From: Pseudaeromonas sp963677375
Lineage (GTDB): Bacteria > Pseudomonadota > Gammaproteobacteria > Enterobacterales > Aeromonadaceae
Length of the DNA stretch: 64,000 bases
Direction: 5' to 3'
Assembly: GCA_963677375.2 (NCBI GenBank)
Contig: CAXXIF010000003.1
Location: forward strand, 124,001 to 188,000
Position numbers and translations under genes: made by a program
Notes under the pieces: generated by a model
Told to the model about the DNA's origin: nothing
The model's input: only the letters and a program-made list of their open reading frames with translations
Databases searched by the model: none
Shown: positions 8,160 to 15,979 of the stretch, in pieces
Layout of the letters: every line of letters starts with the position of its first letter
How positions within the stretch are numbered: the stretch's first letter is position 1

Positions 8160-8848
8160 TGAGCTCATCCCCCCAAGCTGAGACCCACATCCATCTGCGG
8201 CAGCTGGCATTTGGCCTGGCAGCTGGAGTCCTCGGAGCAGCTCCGAATCGGATGGCCATCTGGACGTACGGATGTAATCGGGGGTGCGCCGGCTGCTCAT
8301 CTGCACACACCTGGCAAAAAGAAGCGGCCACCGAAGCCCATTGGGTCAGCATCACCGCCTTGTTGCAACTGGCGCGACAACGCAACGTGCAGGGACTGAC
8401 CATTTCTGGCGGCGAACCCGTGCTCCAGGCAACAGCCATCACAAATTTTGCTCGTCGTTTCAAGCTGTTATTGCCGGAGAAGGAGATCGTTCTCTACACG
8501 GGGCTGCGCTTCGATTCGCTTTGTATCCGTGCCCCTGAGCTCGTCAAGACCGTCGACGTCGTCATCGCCGGCCCCTATGTCCAAAGCCTCCCGCCGACGG
8601 CGTTAGCTGGTTCCAACAATCAAGAAGTCAAGCTATTGACGCCCTTGGCACAGCGTTTGTTTGCGGGGTGGCAATCGTGGCCACGAGCGCCGCTCCAAGT
8701 CAGCTCACACAGTTCTAGTGATGGCCACAGTCAACTCATCACGGTCGGCATTCCAGACAATAGGCAGTTGACGCTGGCGACTCAACAAATCACGGGCCAG
8801 GTACATCAACTGAGCTGGCCGTCGAACGAAGAAGCACGCAAGGGGTAA
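8156..8848 (+). CDS. Minimal radical-SAM protein (NrdG/activase-like)
   Basis: The 230-residue protein has the radical-SAM cluster motif CX3CX2C at C40, C44 and C47 (CNRGCAGC), the SAM-binding GGEP (TISGGEPVLQ), and a later LAGSNNQEVKLL block. That block parallels the GSSNQ segment of NrdG-type activases. It is a short single-cluster enzyme of the kind that installs glycyl radicals, and it lacks the extra clusters of peptide-modifying radical-SAM enzymes. No glycyl radical enzyme is encoded nearby in the island, so its substrate is unknown and may be a protein of this operon. The ATG at 8156 has GGAGGAG upstream and overlaps the previous stop; a start one codon later is equally possible. Confidence 0.82.
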   Translation: MMSSSPQAETHIHLRQLAFGLAAGVLGAAPNRMAIWTYGCNRGCAGCSSAHTWQKEAATEAHWVSITALLQLARQRNVQGLTISGGEPVLQATAITNFARRFKLLLPEKEIVLYTGLRFDSLCIRAPELVKTVDVVIAGPYVQSLPPTALAGSNNQEVKLLTPLAQRLFAGWQSWPRAPLQVSSHSSSDGHSQLITVGIPDNRQLTLATQQITGQVHQLSWPSNEEARKG

Positions 8849-8851
8849 ATT

Positions 8852-10321
8852 ATGAACGCAGTGAACTGCCATGCCTGCGGGCGCACCTATAACATGGGCA
8901 GCATCGAGTTCTGTGACAGTTGTGGCGAACGGTTACAGGTTCATGTTGCTGAACCCAAGACCAAGCTGCCGCTGGGCCTGTTACAACGCCTGGGGTTACG
9001 TAAAAGGAACACAAGCTCTGAGGAGACCCCGGATGACAACCAAAAGGAACCTCTGGAGATCAACTGTCTTCCCGCAGAACTCATTGAGGCTGGCTGGGCC
9101 TTGTCTCAGCGCCTTGCCTCGGGCGATGCCATAGACATCTGGGATGCGAATCAAATTTCAGAGAATGGCTCAGGCTCAGCGACACGATTTTTACGTTATC
9201 GCACGCGAGTCCTGACGACACCAGCGCTCTATCAAGCGCTTCGTCAGCATAAAAGCCCAGCGCTACCCGAGCTAATCGCTCACGGAACGCTCGACCTCGG
9301 CGGAGCCAGGGCAGCTTTCGAGCTCAATCGCCTACCGCAAACACTGCAGCCCCTGCAATCATGGCTGAATTCAGCGCCGCCCTCCGAGGCAAAAGCGCTC
9401 AATCTGTTGCCACATCTGGTCGATTTCCTGGCCCAGTTATTCAACTCCGGCGTCTATCCGATCAGTTTTACGCCCAATAACCTCCTTCGGGATGATGATG
9501 GCCGGATTGTTCTGGACAACTGTGCCTGCCTGGCTGCAATCGACTCTAAGCCGCTTGACTATCGCCCGGAGCTGGAAAACAACGCCTTAATCAGCCGCAT
9601 TTGGAGTGCGCCCGAATCGGGAGAGCAACTGGTCGTTTCACCCAAATCGGCAATCTTCAGCACCGGGCAGTTGCTTGTTACGGCTCTCTGGGGTCAACCC
9701 ATGGATTTAGCTTCAATCAGATCCGGAAACGTGCCGTGTCACACGATAACCGAGCCCCGGCTCGCTCGCATCATTCAGGGCTGCCTGTGGATCGATAACA
9801 TAGAGAGCCGCTGGTCACTAGAACAGTTAACAACCGCCGTGGCGAACCCGCTAGATCAGATGCCCGGGGTCGAAGATTGGTCCCAGCTTGGACCTAGAGC
9901 CATGCGTAACGCCATGCCGATGGCTGGCCGAACTTATTGGCGGGTGGAAGAGCTGCTGGCTAATGCTGTACTGCCCCAGAATTGGGAGCAAGCCATTACT
10001 CAACTGCCGAATGTGTTGGACTGGATCGAAAATGGCTCTCCTTGGTCAAGCACCGCCAAACAGCTTCGAAATCAACTGCACGCGGGGAAAAGCTCGGATC
10101 ATATTTTGATAAAAATGGCTCACTCGGTCATTGCAGGCCTGCCATGTACTTGGCGTGGGCTGGATTTCAGCAACGAACATGCTCGCACCAGCCTGGTAAA
10201 CCTGGCGCAACGGAGTTTGGCGGAGGACGCAACTCCGGAAGAGATCGCTCTAGTTGACTTACTGTTCGATGCAGATCTGCGTGGTGCCTTTGTTAAGGCA
10301 GTCCAATCTCAAAGCCATTAA
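8852..10321 (+). CDS. Zinc-ribbon protein kinase-like (pseudokinase)
   Basis: The 489-residue protein opens with a zinc ribbon, CX2C-X11-CX2C (C6, C9, C21, C24). After a linker, residues 75-330 read like a Ser/Thr protein kinase fold. The catalytic loop region at 202-214 keeps the asparagine and hydrophobics of a PxN(I/L)L element (TPNNLLRDDDGRI) but lacks the HRD aspartate. The DFG position reads DNC. A later APE-like SAPES and an IFSTGQLLVTALWG helix mimic the kinase C-lobe. It is therefore probably a pseudokinase that binds or scaffolds. The C-terminal 150 residues are helical and unassigned. It sits 3 bases after the radical-SAM gene. Confidence 0.68.
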   Translation: MNAVNCHACGRTYNMGSIEFCDSCGERLQVHVAEPKTKLPLGLLQRLGLRKRNTSSEETPDDNQKEPLEINCLPAELIEAGWALSQRLASGDAIDIWDANQISENGSGSATRFLRYRTRVLTTPALYQALRQHKSPALPELIAHGTLDLGGARAAFELNRLPQTLQPLQSWLNSAPPSEAKALNLLPHLVDFLAQLFNSGVYPISFTPNNLLRDDDGRIVLDNCACLAAIDSKPLDYRPELENNALISRIWSAPESGEQLVVSPKSAIFSTGQLLVTALWGQPMDLASIRSGNVPCHTITEPRLARIIQGCLWIDNIESRWSLEQLTTAVANPLDQMPGVEDWSQLGPRAMRNAMPMAGRTYWRVEELLANAVLPQNWEQAITQLPNVLDWIENGSPWSSTAKQLRNQLHAGKSSDHILIKMAHSVIAGLPCTWRGLDFSNEHARTSLVNLAQRSLAEDATPEEIALVDLLFDADLRGAFVKAVQSQSH

Positions 10322-10330
10322 GGAGTTATC

Positions 10331-11767
10331 ATGTCCACGAACGAGATCCTTGTATACCGAGCAGAAGAAAGCGCTCGCCTTGAAGAGCTGCGCCGCTTAG
10401 AGGCTGAACAGGCCAAGCGTGAACGCCAGCGCCTAGGTTTAGCCCAACATGCAGTGACGCAGTTGGATGCACAGTTGCGCAGCCTGATTGCACACCGAGA
10501 TCAGGCCGCGCGGCGCCTCCCTGATTTGACATTGCAAGCCCCCGCTTGGCCGACATTGTCAAATACTGAAACAACCGCTTTCATAGTTGAGCAATACGCG
10601 GCCCAATTGGAGAGGGTGACCATTCGGTTTGAAGAACAACTCCAATCGGCGATTAAAGAGGCCGAAGCTACACTCGCGGATCGCTTGGCTCGCACCCATG
10701 CCTGGCGCAATGCAGTTGCATTGGAGCAAGCAATCCAGATCTGTCAGCAAGATCTCGTGGCCGCCAGCCATGCGCTGCAAGAAACGCCGCCTGCGTTGCA
10801 GATACCAGACCGACCAACCAACGAAGCATCACTGCCAAGAATTCAACGTTACTTGAAGCAATTGCAGGAGCAGGTGGACAAACTCCACCAGCTCATCGCT
10901 TCTGCGCAGAATCGAAAACAAGCCAAAGTTCTGGGGCAAAGACTATCCGGGAATCAGGTGACGGTGATGTCAACGGCGCAAGCAGCCTTGACTGATTATG
11001 ATGCGCAGCAGCGAGATAAAGCATACCAAGAACTTCAGACTACCTTGGCCAAGTCACTCCACGAAGCACAACTCAGCATGACTGACTTGCCAACAGGAAC
11101 ACAAACGCTGCTGAAAGCCTCATTGGAGGCCAGAGAATGCACCAATCAACTGCGCGAGCGCATCCGCAGGCTGGTCGCCCGCGAGCGAATACTGCAAGAG
11201 CATGCAACCCAAGCCCTGCTGTGGATGCAATCCCCTCCTGACCTCGTTCATGCCCACCCCGAGCGAGCCAAGCGATGGCTAGCGTTATTACTGGAGCTAG
11301 AGTCGGTTGCCGCCGGCTTGACACCGTTGTCCCCCCAATATGGATTGGAATACGAGCAGATCAAAAGTGATGCGCAACGCGATCTGGATCGAATGTACGT
11401 CGAGAAAGAGTTCGTTAACGCCTTGCTTGAGCAGGGGTTCAACGTACTCAGCGAGCCAGATGGCCTGATCATCGAAGATTTGCGTCACCTTGGGGTCTGG
11501 CTGGAAGAAACACAACTATTGGAACTGGCTGACGATGGTGGAAACGGTGGAATTGCGACCGTTCTGGAGCTCAAAACAGACCGCCCTATGACTGATAGCA
11601 ACCATGATGAGCAGGTGATTGCCAGCGTATGTGAGCGCATTCAAGCCGCCAGTCAACGCAGGGGAAAGGTCAAGGGCGAGCTCGAAATTGTACAGCGCAA
11701 AAAACGCATTGAACGAGGACCGCGTCCAGCACGGCTTAAATCACTGTCCGTCAAATCCAGTGATTAA
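10331..11767 (+). CDS. Long coiled-coil protein, unknown
   Basis: The 478-residue protein is highly charged and nearly all helical. Heptad-rich stretches run over about 1-60, 90-140 and 170-300, for example EESARLEELRRLEAEQAKRE near the N-terminus. There is no membrane segment and no enzyme motif. The C-terminus (about 440-478) is very basic. It lies 9 bases downstream of the pseudokinase gene and 22 bases upstream of the AAA+ gene. It probably scaffolds or acts as an adaptor or substrate for the ATPase; this is inferred from context only. Confidence 0.7.
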   Translation: MSTNEILVYRAEESARLEELRRLEAEQAKRERQRLGLAQHAVTQLDAQLRSLIAHRDQAARRLPDLTLQAPAWPTLSNTETTAFIVEQYAAQLERVTIRFEEQLQSAIKEAEATLADRLARTHAWRNAVALEQAIQICQQDLVAASHALQETPPALQIPDRPTNEASLPRIQRYLKQLQEQVDKLHQLIASAQNRKQAKVLGQRLSGNQVTVMSTAQAALTDYDAQQRDKAYQELQTTLAKSLHEAQLSMTDLPTGTQTLLKASLEARECTNQLRERIRRLVARERILQEHATQALLWMQSPPDLVHAHPERAKRWLALLLELESVAAGLTPLSPQYGLEYEQIKSDAQRDLDRMYVEKEFVNALLEQGFNVLSEPDGLIIEDLRHLGVWLEETQLLELADDGGNGGIATVLELKTDRPMTDSNHDEQVIASVCERIQAASQRRGKVKGELEIVQRKKRIERGPRPARLKSLSVKSSD

Positions 11768-11789
11768 GACATGATAAAAGGAGCCACCC

Positions 11790-13598
11790 ATGCAAAACAC
11801 CAGAGAAAAAGCATCTCCCCAGGTTCTCGATGAAGATTTGAGCTTGTCCATCCGGATGGCTGCCCATATGGCCACCATTTTAATACTCGCAGGGAGGCGC
11901 CAGTTCGACCGTTTCATCATCAACGGCCCTGATTCTCCAAAAATCTCAACGCTCGAGCGGTTGGCCCATGACGCCGTCGATGCCTCGGCGTCATGGTCGT
12001 TTGATCCAGTGTCGGATCAAGTCCAATTGCTGCGGTGCGTTGACGACTACCAGTTGCCCAGCACATGCTTGCCCAACCAGCCAGGAGCGACAGCAAGGCT
12101 GGCTCTCACGCATGTTCTGGACGCGTTCGCTGCTTTGCCCGGAGCAGGAAGGCACCTAACCCTCATGATTGATGCGGGGCTGCTGTTTGAAGGGCCATCC
12201 AGCCCACGTGACGATGACTTTCAATGCCTGCGAACACTGGATCGCATCGCTCGAAGTCTTCCCCGCACTCACTTGGTTCTACTCCGCGCCCCTCTACCGG
12301 CCGTAATTCCGGCCGCCTTATTAGCACATCCAAGGGTTCGTACAGTGGCAATTCCTGCGGCCAATCGGGACGTGCGGCATGCCTACGCAGTAATGCGATC
12401 AGGACTACTTGCGGAGCAATGCTCAAGCCCCCCCGAGGCCGTCGCTCGGGTTTTGACCGCCGCAACCGAGGACTTCAATCTGGACCTCATCGAAAACTTA
12501 ATCCAGGCGGCGTTACACAATGGCGCCACCACCTTGGTTGACATCGATGAATTAGCCAGAAGCATGTTGCTAGGCTCGGCCCAAAGCCCATGGGCGGGCC
12601 GCCAGCTCCGAGAAGCATTACGGCAGGGAGAGACCATTCTAGGCGCCCGGGTAAAAGGGCAACCCAACGTCATTCGTGCGGCTGTCAACGCCTTACGAAA
12701 AGCCAATGCCGGCTTGGTGGGTGCCCATGAAAGTCGCAGCACCAATGTGCCCAGAGCCTCACTCCTATTCGCTGGACCGACTGGCACCGGCAAGACAGAG
12801 CTAGCAAAAGCCATAGCAAGCACCGTGTATGGCCAAGAAGGGCACTTGCTCAGATTCGACATGGCTGAATTTAGAGCTGAGCATACTGTTAGTCGGTTAA
12901 TGGGCTCTCCTCCAGGTTACGTGGGCCACGAGAAGGGTGGGGAGCTAACCGAAGCTGTTCGTTCGAAGCCCCACTCGGTCATTCTATTCGACGAAATAGA
13001 GAAGGCTCACCCCCTCATATGGGATCTGTTCCTGGCGATACTGGCAGATGGCCGTTTGACGGACGGTAATGGTTGCACCACGGATTTTTCCCAATCCGTC
13101 ATCATCTTCACCACTAATCTGGGAATGTACGACAAGCAGCCCGATGATGTAGGCGGCATCCGCAGAGTGCCTCGCTTCAGCTACGAGACGCCCTACGAGA
13201 CAGTACAAAAGGAAGTTCAAAACTCGATTAAACAGGAATTTGTTAACACCCTCGGAAGACCAGAACTTTTAGGGCGGTTGGGCGGACAAGACAACATCCT
13301 TGTGTTTGATTTTCTTAGGGATCTTCATGGCGTAGCCATCAAGTTTGTTAACAACCTATGCGAACGATGCCTGCGCTTGCACAGCATGGAGCTGGAGGTA
13401 AGCCCGACATTGATAGAGGCGATAGTCAATACAACCCGGAATAAACCAGAGACCCTGCTGCTGGGCGCGCGCGGCCTCGCTAGCGAGATGGATCGCTTGC
13501 TCGTAGATCAGCTGTCAGAGTACCTATTTAACTGCCCTCATCCCCCCAGCCTACTCCGAGTCGACTGGCAGCAACGAACCACGTTCCAACCATATTAG
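11790..13598 (+). CDS. ClpB/ClpA D2-like AAA+ ATPase
   Basis: In this 602-residue protein the second half is a clear Clp/Hsp100 D2-type AAA+ module. It contains the pre-Walker segment (GQPNVIRAAVNALRKANAGL), Walker A GPTGTGKT at 329-336, a pore-loop-like GSPPGYVGHEKGG at 372-384, Walker B VILFDEIEKA at 397-406, sensor TTNLG at 441-445 and an arginine-finger region RPELLGRLG at 490-498. The first 280 residues lack Walker motifs. They may be a degenerate AAA domain or a substrate-recognition domain, unlike ClpB with its active D1. It is the likely motor of the operon, able to thread or remodel a protein. No IGF/L-type ClpP-binding loop was identified. Confidence 0.88.
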   Translation: MQNTREKASPQVLDEDLSLSIRMAAHMATILILAGRRQFDRFIINGPDSPKISTLERLAHDAVDASASWSFDPVSDQVQLLRCVDDYQLPSTCLPNQPGATARLALTHVLDAFAALPGAGRHLTLMIDAGLLFEGPSSPRDDDFQCLRTLDRIARSLPRTHLVLLRAPLPAVIPAALLAHPRVRTVAIPAANRDVRHAYAVMRSGLLAEQCSSPPEAVARVLTAATEDFNLDLIENLIQAALHNGATTLVDIDELARSMLLGSAQSPWAGRQLREALRQGETILGARVKGQPNVIRAAVNALRKANAGLVGAHESRSTNVPRASLLFAGPTGTGKTELAKAIASTVYGQEGHLLRFDMAEFRAEHTVSRLMGSPPGYVGHEKGGELTEAVRSKPHSVILFDEIEKAHPLIWDLFLAILADGRLTDGNGCTTDFSQSVIIFTTNLGMYDKQPDDVGGIRRVPRFSYETPYETVQKEVQNSIKQEFVNTLGRPELLGRLGGQDNILVFDFLRDLHGVAIKFVNNLCERCLRLHSMELEVSPTLIEAIVNTTRNKPETLLLGARGLASEMDRLLVDQLSEYLFNCPHPPSLLRVDWQQRTTFQPY

Positions 13599-13643
13599 GG
13601 AACCGCAAATGACAGACACCACGGGCGATAATGGAGGCACGAG

Positions 13644-13871
13644 ATGATTGTTGACTTATACCTCTCTGGATATCTGTTGGGCCACCAACATGCTCTATAC
13701 AACCAACGACGACGCCCCCAATGGGAACTTCGCCTGAGAACCTGGCGTCTTTGGATCCCCATAATCTACTCGGTACCGAGCTATCTGGACGGCTATAGCA
13801 TCGGATTCCATGATGGAGTTCAGCTCCGAATGGCGCGCATTCAACACCATCTCTCACCCTGTCAATGGTGA
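13644..13871 (+). CDS. 75-residue protein with a duplicated YLxGYxxG motif
   Basis: The start has GGAGG 8 bases upstream. The protein contains two copies of a short element, YLSGYLLGHQHALYN and YLDGYSIGFHDGVQ, separated by a basic, aromatic segment with a short hydrophobic run (LWIPIIYSVP). It is preceded by a 12-codon mini-frame at 13610-13648 that overlaps its start, which may couple translation. It follows the AAA+ gene by 45 bases and precedes a terminator. It could be a small membrane-associated subunit, a substrate of the radical-SAM enzyme, or a spurious frame. Confidence is limited by its length. Confidence 0.45.
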   Translation: MIVDLYLSGYLLGHQHALYNQRRRPQWELRLRTWRLWIPIIYSVPSYLDGYSIGFHDGVQLRMARIQHHLSPCQW

Positions 13872-13930
13872 GCAAGTCGGGGCCGGTGAACAGGTGATGA
13901 CTAGATCTGTACTCCGGCACCAGTTAAAAC

Positions 13931-13966
13931 AAAGGGTTACAACTCATTGAGTGGTAGCCCTTTTTG
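13931..13966 (+). terminator. Rho-independent terminator at the end of the island operon
   Basis: The stem GGGTTAC / GTAGCCC has an inner ACTC/GAGT pairing and is followed by TTTTT. It ends the rightward operon and separates it from the glycerate kinase gene. Confidence 0.75.
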
Positions 13967-14035
13967 CTTTTGGAAGAATTCGTACTTACTCTCGTATTTG
14001 TGGATATCGCATCATCTCTTGAGGGACAGACCGCC

Positions 14036-15172
14036 ATGAAAATTGTGATCGCCCCGGATTCATTTAAGGAGTGCTTGAGCGCCATGGCGGTGGCAGAAGC
14101 CATCGAGGCCGGGTTCAAGCAATTGCTACCTGATGCAACCTACATCAAATTACCAATGGCGGATGGTGGTGAGGGGACTGTGCAATCCCTGGTGGATGCA
14201 ACCGGGGGACGCATAGAGCCGGTTACTGTGACCGGCCCCCTCGGCTTACCCGTGAGCGCTTTTATCGGCCTGCTGGGAGACAGACAGCAGGCAGTCATAG
14301 AAATGGCGGCGGCCTCTGGACTCCATCTTGTACCTCCCGAGCAACGCAACCCCTTGCTGACCAGCAGTTTCGGTACCGGCGAGCTGATCTTGGCCGCCCT
14401 GGATCGGGGCATCACCCGGCTGATCCTGGGCATAGGCGGCAGTGCTACCAACGATGGCGGTGCCGGTATGATCCAGGCGCTCGGGGGGCGATTCCTCGAT
14501 GCTCGGGGGGATGCGATTCCCTTAGGCGGTGCGGGTCTCGCCGAGCTGGCGACCATTGATCTTCAGGGGCTGGATCCCCGGCTAGCTGGGATGAGCATCG
14601 AAGTAGCCTGTGATGTCGACAACCCCTTGTGTGGCCCCACAGGAGCTTCGGCGATGTTTGGCCCACAAAAGGGGGCCACGCCTGAGATGGTCGCGGTTCT
14701 GGATGCCAACCTGGCGCATTACGCCACCTGCATCGAACAAGCGAGCGGTAAGTCGGTGCGAGAGAGTCCCGGCGCTGGAGCCGCAGGAGGCATGGGAGCG
14801 GCATTGCTGGGGCTTTTGAATGCCGAGCTCAAGCCCGGTATTCAAATTGTGATCGAGGCATTGCACTTGGCACAGGCAGTGGCGGATGCCGATCTGGTGA
14901 TCACAGGGGAAGGTCGGATCGATAGCCAGACCATACACGGTAAGACTCCCATCGGGGTGGCCCTTTGTGCCAAGCGTTTCGGCAAGCCGGTGATCGCCCT
15001 GTGCGGCAGTCTCTCCGACGATTATCAGGTGGTACATCAATATGGTCTGGATGCCGTGTTTGCCGTGGTCAACCGTGCCATGCCCCTATCCGAGGCATTA
15101 GCCTGTGCCCGAACCAACCTGATCCAGACCGCCTACAATGTGGCCGCGCTCTATCGGCTCCATCGAGGCTGA
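14036..15172 (+). CDS. glxK: Glycerate kinase (GlxK/GarK family)
   Basis: The enzyme phosphorylates glycerate with ATP, linking glyoxylate/glucarate breakdown to glycolysis. The 378-residue length is that of the family (about 380). Characteristic blocks are MKIVIAPDSFKECLSA at the N-terminus, PMADGGEGT near residue 40, GIGGSATNDGGAGM around 140 and GEGRIDSQTIHGKTP near 300. I start at MKIVIAPDSFK; GAGGGA lies upstream, and the longer frame adds residues foreign to the family. No other glyoxylate-pathway gene is adjacent. It is the first ordinary chromosomal gene after the accessory region. Whether it is GlxK or GarK cannot be told here. Confidence 0.93.
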   Translation: MKIVIAPDSFKECLSAMAVAEAIEAGFKQLLPDATYIKLPMADGGEGTVQSLVDATGGRIEPVTVTGPLGLPVSAFIGLLGDRQQAVIEMAAASGLHLVPPEQRNPLLTSSFGTGELILAALDRGITRLILGIGGSATNDGGAGMIQALGGRFLDARGDAIPLGGAGLAELATIDLQGLDPRLAGMSIEVACDVDNPLCGPTGASAMFGPQKGATPEMVAVLDANLAHYATCIEQASGKSVRESPGAGAAGGMGAALLGLLNAELKPGIQIVIEALHLAQAVADADLVITGEGRIDSQTIHGKTPIGVALCAKRFGKPVIALCGSLSDDYQVVHQYGLDAVFAVVNRAMPLSEALACARTNLIQTAYNVAALYRLHRG

Positions 15173-15224
15173 GCGGCTCAAAGCCCTACGGCCCAGCCAT
15201 CACGCCAACGTCGAGGGGCAAAAC

Positions 15225-15482
15225 CTACTCCTCAGCGATGATCACCCCAATCGCCTGGTCAAAGTCGTAGGTCAACCCCAAGCAGTGGTCACTGGCACCG
15301 ACCAGAAACAGACTGAACCCATCACACTCCCGAAATGGCCTCTTTGCCTCCATATCATCCACCAGACAGTAAGTCAGCCGGATACCGGCAAAGGCCTGTT
15401 TGACACTAGCCATCCCAGCCAGTGTGAAACCGGATGCGGTCACCGCTGCGTCAATAGCATCCAATAAGTCGTCGTTGATCAT
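15225..15482 (-). CDS. DUF6129-like small protein
   Basis: The 85-residue soluble protein begins MINDDLLDAIDAA. It has a central LTYCLVDDME segment and a GFSLFLVGASDHCLGLT core that resembles the small DUF6129 proteins I recall from other proteobacteria, where the function is unknown. It is acidic, without signal or membrane segments. It is convergent with the glycerate kinase gene. Confidence 0.6.
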   Translation of the reverse strand: MINDDLLDAIDAAVTASGFTLAGMASVKQAFAGIRLTYCLVDDMEAKRPFRECDGFSLFLVGASDHCLGLTYDFDQAIGVIIAEE

Positions 15483-15979
15483 CCTTCACCCTCTCTCTGT
15501 CATTCCGTCGTTATCAGCAATGGGCATCAAGTTCTATGCCATGGCAAAGAGGGCACAAATCCAGATGTGGCATCGCAAGACCGGACAAATCCCGGACCAA
15601 GCCACGACAATCCAGCGGCATTGTCCGACATCACACAGACTTATCCGTTAGGCGTTCATCCGTCCCCATCATGGTGCAGGTCTCGCGCATTGAGGTTAGG
15701 GTCAGGCCACCAACGCTCAATCCAGAAAGAGCTGTGTCATCTCTGTGTCATATGGGAAACGGACTATCGGTGCAGACCCCGGCGTGGGCACATCAAGTAT
15801 TTCGCCTTTAGAAACAATGTATTGTTCTGTGTAAAACATACTCCATCGACAACAGAACCTATGATCCAGTGGTCATTACTTGTATGAGATGCCTCCTTGT
15901 CCTGCGACACTCTGAGTGTCAGTTTGGTACCATACGTCTCTAGCGGTTCACACCGTCCACTCTCAAAAGCGAGGTCTGC
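15483..15979. promoter_or_regulatory. Leader region of the antiporter gene with palindrome
   Basis: This stretch is a gap of about 500 bases. It holds the palindrome AACAAT-GT-ATTGTT at 15814-15827 and a small hairpin GACACTC/AGTGTC near 15905-15919. The palindrome could be an operator for the downstream antiporter. I see no convincing gene or known riboswitch here. Confidence 0.3.

Noticed and set aside
13880..13925. tRNA-like 3' end (CTCCGGCACCA) as a possible island attachment site
   Set aside because: No T-loop, anticodon arm or matching copy near the integrase could be found; the resemblance is limited to a few bases.
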